This document shows, piece after piece, positions 11,554 through 20,999 of a stretch of 64,000 nucleotides of DNA. Below the pieces are notes generated by a model. The model worked only from the letters and a program-made list of their open reading frames with translations, had not been told where the DNA came from and searched no databases. The translations under genes were made by a program, and so were the position numbers. Source of the stretch: Laccaria trichodermophora (taxonomy: Eukaryota > Basidiomycota > Agaricomycetes > Agaricales > Hydnangiaceae); NCBI GenBank assembly GCA_018417955.1, contig JACTVC010000017.1, positions 186,001 through 250,000 on the forward strand, given 5' to 3'. Within the stretch, counting starts at the first letter, position 1, and the number at the start of each line of letters is the position of its first letter.

Positions 11554-11850
11554 TTCTAGTATTTGAGTTGTACACTTCAAGTTTTGTAGTCTCATTTTCT
11601 TAACTACAAGTTCAGTACTACGTAGTAGTCTCATTTATTGTTACTCTACATCTTTGAATGTGGCACGGATGATCATTGTGACACGCGTGGCTCAATTTAT
11701 TCCGGGATGTGGGCACGGATGATCATTGTGGCATGCGTGGTTGAATTTACCCCAGAATCAAAGTTGTGATGCAGTGGCGCCAGATCAATCACGCTGGCCA
11801 CATTTGGCCACGCCTTCACGGCCCGCCACACCTGTGTGATTTTCCTGATG
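11554..11850. other. Right subterminal region of the Plavaka element
   Basis: There is no gene here. A direct repeat is visible: GGCACGGATGATCATTGTG occurs at about 11661-11680 and again near 11711-11731. Many GTGGC/GCCAC motifs run toward the right end. These are typical subterminal transposase-binding repeats. Confidence 0.6.
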
Positions 11851-12816
11851 CGTCTTTCGAAGGAGAATGTGTGGCGGTCAAGGTATTCAGGGAAACAGCT
11901 TCCAAACATGAGATGAAGAAGGTAGAAAAGGTATTTCGAGGTTCTCTGACCCAATTTTTTCCCCAGCTAAGACATTTCGCAGCGGTTTGAATGAGAGATC
12001 GCAGTTGCACATTCCCTCCATCACAAACACCTTCTACCAATCTTAGGCGAGTTCAAAGGAGAAGGAAAGATATTGATATCGACCATTATGCCCTGGATGC
12101 AGCATGGGAACGTTCTCGATTATCTGGCGAAGAGCGAATCGGTGAACAGGACAGGAATGGTGAGTAATTGTTTCTGATGAGCTGGTTGCCCAAGCTGAGA
12201 GTTGCTAGGTCATCATGATCGCGGATGCCCTGAAATACCTCCACAGCCAGGATGTCGTGCATGGAAACATTTGTCCCATAAAGTATAATTTTTTTATTCA
12301 ATCGCTTTTCTAACAAATGAGAAGACCAATATTTTGATAGATGATGTTGGCATGCCCACACTTTCCGATTTCGGTTTCAGCACTATTTTTGAGTTGGCCG
12401 GAGCCTTGCCCATCTTTCCAAAAGTCCGCTATCTGGCCCCTGAGATAGTTCTCAGCGAATCGATAATAAAGGCGAGCAAACCCACTGACGTCTACGCGTT
12501 TGCTTGTGTTGGAATAGGGGTATGTGTTCCGTTATCTAGCACTATATTAGACTGAGAATCTTCATAGATCCTGTCAGCCGAAGAACCATTCCACGCGATT
12601 CAATCAGATGTTGGGATTATTCTCGCCTTGCACGATGGAAAGTCTCCTTATCCTACCTTAACATTGCACGACGCCGTTTCCGTCGCCCTACACGAGGGTT
12701 TGAATCAGTCCGCAGAAAACCGTCCGACAATGGACACTGTCTATGAGCGGATTGCTTTATCTTCCCATTATGATACAGGTACGCATATTACACCCACGCC
12801 GGAGATAATCCAATGA
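11851..12816 (+). pseudogene. Protein-kinase-like gene, 3' fragment with HGN in place of HGD
   Basis: This is the continuation of the gene at 1055-1180. Visible kinase elements are VAVKVFR (ATP-binding Lys), MPWMQHGNVLDYL (hinge), VVHGNICPI (catalytic loop), NILIDD, SDFGFS (metal-binding DFG) and LAPEIV (APE region). A C-terminal lobe follows, ending near 12816. Introns lie at about 11932-11999, 12160-12210, 12283-12325 and 12519-12567. TKL kinases of fungi normally have HGD or HRD; here the general-base Asp is Asn. The gene may therefore have encoded a pseudokinase before the transposon hit it. It runs in the same orientation as the transposase just upstream. Confidence 0.75.
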
Positions 12817-13880
12817 CGGAATCGATTAGGCGACTCGAGAGGGCGGGCCAGGCTCTGACTGTCCTCCTACTCGTATAGGAGCTCAAAAGAGTCCACATGC
12901 TGTACACACCGTGAGCGAGGTGGAGGTAGAGGGAGATATATTCCGGAGCGGTCCCAATGAGGAACAACCAAAGTCAACGGCAATGTGGCAATGCCTAATC
13001 GATACCCAAGATGTTTTCTATCCTTGACCTAAATAAATTTTGTCGAAAATCCGAACAGCGTTAACGGTATTGGCAAAGTCATGATCAGCTGAATTTTGAT
13101 GACTGGTGACATCTATTCTCCTCATACTGACATGGGTTTTTATTTCTTGTTTTCATGCATCAGAAGAATCGCACAACTGCTTTCAGCCGCTTTCACCGCT
13201 TTTGAAAGCGCGGAAGAGTGAAAGCATTTCCGCTTTAGAAAGCCCAGTCCACTTTCTTTGAAAAGAGGTTTCCGCTTTCAAAATGTGGTCAAAGCGGCCA
13301 AAAATCCCTTGGAAGAGTCTTTGAAAGTGGGTGAAAAGGGGTGCGAGGAGGGGTGCAAAGATGTATATTTTTATGACATTACCCATTGTATCTACAGGTT
13401 TTCTACCCCCGAAACACACTGGCCTCACCAATGAGTAACTGCATTCTCCCCACTGATACTTATTACTAACGGTTTCAGTGCATTGCTACCATTACGAAGC
13501 AAAGTAACCAAGCCCCGATAATCGCATAGACCCAAGGGTCAGTCGAACGCAGCGTGTGAGATGGGTCGCCAGACATTTATGATTTGAAAGCGGCGCTTGA
13601 AGAGGGTTGTGACGTCTGAAAGTGGGAGGTGTTGGTCACCATGCACGCGAGCTCTGAAGGATGCGGTCGTTCGGTCGACGTGGACTTGGGGGGTTGGTTG
13701 GCGTCGGAAGGGAGTCATCTAGTTGGCCAGGGCGCCGGTGGCAGACAATTGGTTCGGTGTCAGTCTTGGCTTAGTTTAGCTGGGGTGGTATGTGGTTGTG
13801 GCTGACATTCGTGGTCAGAGAGAGCCGCATACCTTGAAATTCCGCTACCCAGTCTGTCACCCATCGACAACTCCTCAGAA
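12817..13880. other. Gene-poor stretch with AAAGCGG-rich inverted segment
   Basis: No convincing gene was found. Between about 13171 and 13613 the motif CCGCTTTC and its inverse GAAAGCGG occur many times. The ends, CACAACTGCTTTCAGCCGC and the inverse of CGGCGCTTGAAGAGGGTTGTG, resemble an imperfect terminal inverted repeat. No target duplication was found. It may be a small non-autonomous element of about 440 bp. Confidence 0.35.
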
Positions 13881-14521
13881 AATCTCTGAATTCGAAAGTG
13901 CGGCGACAAAACCGCCGCACTGTGCGGTGGGAACCTCCGCCGAGCATGTCACGGGACTTTTGCTCCTGCAAATTCCCCAACATATCGTCCTCGCCATTAT
14001 CCATACTACTTGTTCACGAAGCCTCACACGCACGCCCAACAATGCCCTCTCAAAATCATTGCGGATCAAAGTATTAATATTTATATGTGATAACCATTGT
14101 AGCCATGCACTCGGCCTGCCTTCTGGATCTTTTTCCACCACCAACCCCATTCACACCGACATCGGGGTGGGATATACCAACGGCTGTGGATAGAGTCGGA
14201 CTGAGGGTGCTGCGAGAGTCGCTGATGTCACGCTCAGGGCAGGGGTGGCTGGTCAGCCACATGACAGTAGGTAGTGTGTATAATGTGGTATCCCATACTC
14301 CCAATCTTCCTGGCCGAAATGTGTAGTTACGTTTATGTACTTGTTTTATAGTCTGAAGCTATGAAAGTGTGTTTTCCGGCTGAGCGTGCAAGGTAAACAC
14401 GTCGCGCTTGTAAGTTGGACTTGTGTTGACGCGTCTCAATTGTTTGGCAAACAGACACGTGACCTGGATCGCCGCACAGATCTGCCGCACAATGATCGCC
14501 GCACTTTCGAATTCAGAGATT
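13881..14521. mobile_element. MITE-like element with 25-bp inverted repeats
   Basis: AATCTCTGAATTCGAAAG with the following TGCGGCGA (26 bp in all, starting at 13881) is repeated in inverse orientation ending at 14521. Subterminal copies of TGCGGCG / CGCCGCAC lie on both sides. The interior has no gene. I could not find a target duplication. It lies directly upstream of the DIRS-type retroelement. Confidence 0.6.
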
Positions 14522-14924
14522 GGAGTTCGTTCCCGAAGCGAGGAACGAGTGTAGGGTTAGAATAGGGTCTTTGAGCAAACAGGTGGTGCGGCACGTGCCT
14601 TCTTTGCTCCGTGCCACCACCTCGTTCTTATTCGAGAGGAGCCTACAAGCTCCCCTTCGCTTTTTCAGTCCTTACTCTACTGCATATCACTTTCCTTTAC
14701 ACAACAATCCTCATCCTAGAACCCATGCCCCGAATCACTCAAGACCCCATGGGTCAAGTGTGTCCCGACTTCGCTGGAGAAACCTATGCTCCTGTACGAC
14801 TAGCCATGACGGCCGGTGGACAACTCTCCGACGCGGACGCAGCAGAACGTTTGGTCACGGTGTGGAACCAGACGCACATGCGCGAAATGGAAGCCTGGGA
14901 GCTACAAGTCCAGGGTGACGTGGC

Positions 14925-14931
14925 AGAACAA
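14925..14931. repeat. Target-site duplication of PAL2, left copy (AGAACAA)
   Basis: AGAACAA here is repeated at 19484-19490. Retaining one copy restores the gag frame. Confidence 0.9.
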
Positions 14932-15080
14932 CAGCCAGTGCTGTTACCTGAAGCATTCAGAATGGGAAGTTGTCCAAAAAGCATCTTATATCAGAATGGG
15001 TAGTTGCCTGCTGGACAGTTTACCAAGAGTCATGATGTGTCGTCAACGTAGGCTATAGAGGACGTGAGTGAGCTCAGTGG

Positions 15081-15700
15081 TTGTGCTCACTGTTGGTGAC
15101 GACGTCGGGCACTGTTTTCAGGGTCCAGGGCGCATTTCCAAATAAGGAAATATGCGCATTTCCAAATGAAAAATAGCAATAAAATAGGGAAAAAATCAGA
15201 AAAAAATGGGGGATGGTGCTCACTGTTAGTGACGACGTTGGGGGCTGTTTTCAGGGTCCAGGGCACATTGCCAAATATGGTAATATAGCCAAAAATAGCC
15301 AGAAAATAGCCAAAAAATCAGAAAAAAATGGGGAATGGTGCTCACTGTTAGTGACGATGTCAGGCACTGTTTTCAGGGTCCAGGGCACATTGCCAAATAT
15401 GGTAATATATCCAAAAATAGCCAGAAAATAGCCAGAAAATCAGAAAAAAATCGCAGGTGGTGCTCACTGTTAGTGATGACATTGGGGTCATTTGCAGGGT
15501 CCAGGGTGCATTGCCAAATATGGTAATGTATCCCAAAATAGCCAAAAAATCAGGAAAAAATGGCAGGGTGGTGTTCACTGTTGGTGATGACATTGGGGTT
15601 GTTTTCAGGGTCCAGCGTGCATTTCCAAATATGGTAATATATCCAAAAATAGCCAGAAAATAGCGGAAAATTTGGAAAAACATATGAATGGTGTACAGAA
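15081..15700 (+). repeat. PAL2 outer 122-bp tandem array, left arm
   Basis: About five units start with GGTGCTCACTGTTAGTGAC, contain CAGGGTCCAGGGCACATTGC and end in an A-rich AAAATAGCCAGAAAA block. Unit starts at 15213, 15335 and 15457 are 122 bp apart. The open frames here are repeat by-products. Confidence 0.9.
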
Positions 15701-16264
15701 CATCAAGCACTGCCTTCAGGGTCCACTTCAGGGTCCATCCCAAAAGGGAAATATGACCTGGTGTGACTAAAAGTGAAGAAAAGCAAGATGAGAATGATTT
15801 TACCTATCAGGGTCCATGTAATGGGATGTTGGGATGTTGGTCACATGACCAATTACCAAAAATGGTCAAAAACGAAAGTTGTAGCCCTATGCTGTAGCTT
15901 TCTGAATCTGTTTGAATTATGTTCTGAAGTGCTCCCATTGTGGAGATATGAGGTAAAGGAATTTCAAAAGCGTTGTGTTTTTTTTTGTTTTTTGTGTTTT
16001 TCTCCATGAAAACAAAACCAAATAACATGATTTCAGTATATTTAGAAAGCTAAAAGAAAGGGCTACAAATATTGTATCGTGGGAAAATTGACCAAAAAAG
16101 GAAGGTGCATGCCCTACAGATATAGACTACCAAGTTTACTGATAGACTACAAAAAGTCGGACTTAGACTACAAAGTTTACTGACACATACAAAAGACTAC
16201 AAAAGTTTATAGACTACCAAATTTACTGATAGACTATAAAAGTGAGATGCAGACTACAAAAGCT

Positions 16265-16860
16265 TGGACTTAGACTACAAAGTTTGTAGTGTCCGCTTTT
16301 TCATAAGAAAGTCTGTATTGTCTGCTTTTTGAGACTACAAAAGTTTGTAGTGTGCGCTTTTTCATTAGAAAAGTTTGTAGTATCCGCTTTTTGAGACTAC
16401 AAAAGTTGTAGTGTGCGCTTTTTTATTAGAAAAGTTTGTAGTATCCACTTTTTGAGACTACAAAGTTTGTAGTGTGCGCTTTTTCATCAGAAAAGTTTGT
16501 AGTATTCACTGTTTGAGACTACAAAAGTTTGTAGTGTGTGCTTTTTCATCAGAAAAGTTTGTAGTGTCCGCTTTTTGAGACTACAAAAGTTGTAGTGTGC
16601 GCTTTTTCATCAGAAAAGTTTGTAGTTTCCACTTTTTGAGACTACAAAAGTTTGTAGTGTGCGCTTTTTCATTAGAAAAGTTAGTAGTGTGCGCTTTTTC
16701 ATCAGAAAAGTTTGTAGTGTCCACTTTTTGAGACTACAAAAGTTTGTAGTGTGCGCTTTTTCATTAGAAAAGTTTGTAGTATCTACTTTTTGAGACTACA
16801 AAAGTTTGTAGTGTGCGCTTTTTCATCAGAAAAGTTGTCTGCTTTTTCATTTAAAAAAGT
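16265..16860 (+). repeat. PAL2 inner tandem array, left arm
   Basis: Alternating units contain GAGACTACAAAAGTTTGTAG / TGTGCGCTTTTTCAT and AGAAAAGTTTGTAGTATCCG / CTTTTT, period about 31 or 62 bp. ACTACAAA followed by TTTGTAGT makes each unit a small hairpin inside the big one. Confidence 0.85.
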
Positions 16861-17639
16861 AGGTAATTGACATGTAGTTTATGGTGTCCTTGGACCTATC
16901 TATGTTATGGGGATGAGGTTGAAGGATTGCCATCATATTGCCAGTGCTGCAGCATTAGTTTTTGACATCATGCACAAGTTGTCTTGCACATCAGGAAAGG
17001 CCATCCTAAGCCTTTCATATTGATACATGCTGTCCTATCTGAAAAGATAATTGGAAGCTCATGTGGGGATATGACTAAAAAATTGACATGACATCATCAG
17101 TCTTTTGACATCATGACCAACTTACCTTTCATCCTGTCTGCTTTCACATTTAGAGCTACTGATAGTCAACTTTGATACATTCATGTGGGGGTATCACTGA
17201 AGGATTGACATAACATCACCAGTTTTTGACATCATGACCAACTTGGCTTTTGATGATTGGCTGATCCATCCTTGGAGGTGTCTTCAAGTCAGGTCATGTT
17301 GTAAGTTGACCATGTACTGAGTAGATATCAACATGAATAGCCTCCTCTACCTGAAAGCCAACTTGGGCATGATGTGAGAAACTGCTGATGTGGCAATAGC
17401 AATATTTAAAGTCATGTCAATCCTTCATCATATCCCCACATGAGCTTCCAATTATCTTTTCAGATAGGACAGCATGTATCAATATGAAAGGCTTAGGATG
17501 GCCTTTCCTGATGTGCAAGACAACTTGTGCATGATGTCAAAAACTAATGCTGCAGCACTGGCAATATGATGGCAATCCTTCAACCTCATCCCCATAACAT
17601 AGATAGGTCCAAGGACACCATAAACTACATGTCAATTAC

Positions 17640-18235
17640 CTACTTTTTTAAATGAAAAAGCAGACAACTTTTCTGATGAAAAAGCGCACACTACAAACTT
17701 TTGTAGTCTCAAAAAGTAGATACTACAAACTTTTCTAATGAAAAAGCGCACACTACAAACTTTTGTAGTCTCAAAAAGTGGACACTACAAACTTTTCTGA
17801 TGAAAAAGCGCACACTACTAACTTTTCTAATGAAAAAGCGCACACTACAAACTTTTGTAGTCTCAAAAAGTGGAAACTACAAACTTTTCTGATGAAAAAG
17901 CGCACACTACAACTTTTGTAGTCTCAAAAAGCGGACACTACAAACTTTTCTGATGAAAAAGCACACACTACAAACTTTTGTAGTCTCAAACAGTGAATAC
18001 TACAAACTTTTCTGATGAAAAAGCGCACACTACAAACTTTGTAGTCTCAAAAAGTGGATACTACAAACTTTTCTAATAAAAAAGCGCACACTACAACTTT
18101 TGTAGTCTCAAAAAGCGGATACTACAAACTTTTCTAATGAAAAAGCGCACACTACAAACTTTTGTAGTCTCAAAAAGCAGACAATACAGACTTTCTTATG
18201 AAAAAGCGGACACTACAAACTTTGTAGTCTAAGTC
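17640..18235 (-). repeat. PAL2 inner tandem array, right arm
   Basis: This is the inverse of 16265-16860, matching almost unit for unit, including odd variants such as the unit with AACAGTGAATAC. Confidence 0.85.
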
Positions 18236-18809
18236 CAAGCTTTTGTAGTCTGCATCTCACTTTTATAGTCTATCAGTAAATTTGGTAGTCTATAAACTTT
18301 TGTAGTCTTTTGTATGTGTCAGTAAACTTTGTAGTCTAAGTCCGACTTTTTGTAGTCTATCAGTAAACTTGGTAGTCTATATCTGTAGGGCATGCACCTT
18401 CCTTTTTTGGTCAATTTTCCCACGATACAATATTTGTAGCCCTTTCTTTTAGCTTTCTAAATATACTGAAATCATGTTATTTGGTTTTGTTTTCATGGAG
18501 AAAAACACAAAAAACAAAAAAAAACACAACGCTTTTGAAATTCCTTTACCTCATATCTCCACAATGGGAGCACTTCAGAACATAATTCAAACAGATTCAG
18601 AAAGCTACAGCATAGGGCTACAACTTTCGTTTTTGACCATTTTTGGTAATTGGTCATGTGACCAACATCCCAACATCCCATTACATGGACCCTGATAGGT
18701 AAAATCATTCTCATCTTGCTTTTCTTCACTTTTAGTCACACCAGGTCATATTTCCCTTTTGGGATGGACCCTGAAGTGGACCCTGAAGGCAGTGCTTGAT
18801 GTTCTGTAC

Positions 18810-19310
18810 ACCATTCATATGTTTTTCCAAATTTTCCGCTATTTTCTGGCTATTTTTGGATATATTACCATATTTGGAAATGCACGCTGGACCCTGAAAA
18901 CAACCCCAATGTCATCACCAACAGTGAACACCACCCTGCCATTTTTTCCTGATTTTTTGGCTATTTTGGGATACATTACCATATTTGGCAATGCACCCTG
19001 GACCCTGCAAATGACCCCAATGTCATCACTAACAGTGAGCACCACCTGCGATTTTTTTCTGATTTTCTGGCTATTTTCTGGCTATTTTTGGATATATTAC
19101 CATATTTGGCAATGTGCCCTGGACCCTGAAAACAGCCCCCAACATCGTCACTAACAGTGAGCACCATCCCCCATTTTTTTCTGATTTTTTCCCTATTTTA
19201 TTGCTATTTTTCATTTGGAAATGCGCATATTTCCTTATTTGGAAATGCGCCCTGGACCCTGAAAACAGTGCCCGACGTCGTCACCAACAGTGAGCACAAC
19301 CCCGAGCTCA
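18810..19310 (-). repeat. PAL2 outer 122-bp tandem array, right arm
   Basis: This is the inverse of the left array with one unit fewer, about four copies. Confidence 0.85.
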
Positions 19311-19483
19311 TCAGCACACCCTATGTACAGCCTACACCAATGGCACATCATGACTCTTGGTAAACTACCTTTAGGTAAACTGTCCCTTTGGCAAACTGTC
19401 CAGCAGGCAACTACCCATTCTGATATAAGATGCTTTTTGGACAACTTCCCATTATTCATATATGAAAGTAACAGCTACTGGTG

Positions 19484-19490
19484 AGAACAA
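19484..19490. repeat. Target-site duplication of PAL2, right copy
   Basis: AGAACAA, identical to 14925-14931. Confidence 0.9.
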
Positions 19491-20229
19491 GAGGAACATC
19501 TGAGGCAAGCACATGCAGAGGAGGAGAGGCTCAGAGTAGAAGATGAGCGGCTGAAGGAGGCAGAACGGAAGGAGCTGGAGAAGAAGCGACCCAAGCTCAG
19601 TGATTTCGAGCATGACACGATGATTGGGGATTTCGTCTTGCCCCGTCCGTCTCAGTTCGCCATTGGCAAGTTAAAATCTTTTAGCTACATCGAACTATGG
19701 TACTTTACTGAAGAAGGTTGCTCTGAGGCACAGGAGTCCAGCAGAACCCTTCCAGACGACACATACAGCATCACGCGGGTCGACGACCTAGTCGCCCTCA
19801 AGCCCGTCACCGCCTTCAAGTCATCAAAGAATGTCATACCAGATGCAGACCTGTCGTGGAGACAGATGAACATGGGTAAGAACACGATGCTGCAGCACAT
19901 GGAGCTATGCGGCTGGACCACAAAGCACATAGAGTCCTTCGCCAAGTTCTTCTTCCATCTGGAGCTCAACCCAATGCGCAGGCGCCCCAACGGGGAGCGT
20001 GTCTTACTCGCATACCAGTCCAAGGCCTGCCGCCAATGGCATGACGACAACGCCCGCGGGCAGAGTTTCAACATTGCCCAGATAAACCAGAGGCTTCTCG
20101 CCACCATCGCCGACGAAGTATGGGATGCAATTCGCATCGAATCTGCCCGGAAGGTTAGTCATTCTGTGGACATATTCAGACCACCCTGCTGACAAGTTTC
20201 TTTACCCACCCCATCCCTCTCATTGTCGT

Positions 20230-20312
20230 CACAAACTTGCCATTGCCATTGCCACGCCATTGCCATTGCCACGCCATTGCCATTGCCACGCCATTCCCAT
20301 TGCCACGCCATT
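20230..20312 (+). repeat. Short CCATTGCCACG tandem repeat in gag intron
   Basis: Five to six copies of CCATTGCCATTGCCACG-like units lie inside the 20154-20498 intron of the retroelement gag gene. Confidence 0.7.
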
Positions 20313-20999
20313 CTTGTATGCTGACACGTCGCACCATACCCTAAACCTGCCCAAAATCATTCACCACGCTGTATCATCCGCCATGCCATATCAACCGCCA
20401 TGCAACGCCAACTGCCAACTGCCAAATTCGTTTGCCACGCCCTGCCAACCCCTCATACTTGCCAATGCCAACCATCACGCCATGCCAATACCCCACAGCA
20501 TGACGCTACAATGCTGTCTCCCACCACTAGTCGTGGGAGGGACTGGCCTAAGCGGTCGTCCCCGAGCAAGAGAGCTCATGCCCGATCCCCACCAGACTCG
20601 TGCTCGCGATCACGGTCAAACTCCCCAACCCGCCAACGCAGGAGGCGCCACGCCTCCGTCGAGCGTTCTCATAATTCCCGGCACAGCCAGCGGAACCCGA
20701 GTAACAGGGGGAAAGGCAGAAGTGGGGAACAACCGTTTTTTCAAGGGGGCACAGCGGCGCGTGGCGGCTCCGCCTGTGCCGTCTGCCTTGGACGCCACGA
20801 GCACAAGTACGCCAAGTGCTCCGCCTCCATGTTATGGAATGGAGGAAACGTATGGGTGCGCAGAAACGAACGGGGGAGGCTTGTCACTATGGAAGGCCTT
20901 CCCATCTGTTTCAGCTTCCAAACCCCAGGTGGATGTTCGGAGACCTCCCACCCCACCAGGCACACATGTTCAGGCTGTGGAAAGTCTGGACATGGAGCC

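Larger units (their letters stand above)
1181..11850. mobile_element. Plavaka (KDZ-type) DNA transposon, 10.7 kb, carrying nested PAL1
   Basis: The boundaries are fixed by the split kinase gene. The left terminus begins CATCAGGAAAATCACA. The right terminus is its inverse, identical over 16 bp and then again at GGTGTGGC. A CG dinucleotide flanks both ends, read here as a 2-bp target duplication (a zero-duplication reading is equally possible). Both subterminal regions (about 1190-1360 and 11640-11840) are rich in GTGGC/CCACA motifs, as expected for transposase binding sites. The element has two divergent genes: the transposase on the plus strand and an accessory gene on the minus strand. Without the nested PAL1 and its duplicated target site it would be about 6.1 kb. 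Confidence 0.85.
14932..19483. mobile_element. PAL2: giant palindromic element, 4.55 kb, 7-bp target duplication
   Basis: PAL2 has two inverted arms of about 2.1-2.2 kb around a spacer at roughly 17095-17405. The centre of symmetry of the inner arms is near 17251; for example, the frame at 15807-16028 on one strand recurs identically at 18474-18695 on the other. From outside in, each arm has a TIR-like end (CAGCCAGTGCTGTTAC on the left, CACCAGTAGCTGTTAC as the inverse of the right end), a 122-bp tandem array, a unique block shared with PAL1, an inner array with TTTGTAGT units, and a unique inner segment (about 16860-17095). The left arm carries one more 122-bp unit than the right; the right has an extra short CTGTCC repeat near 19375-19405. 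No coding capacity is seen. Confidence 0.85.

Noticed and set aside
15081..15700. Repeated MVLTVSDD frames as a gene family
   Set aside because: They are 122-bp satellite units inside a palindrome arm; each is truncated by the repeat itself.
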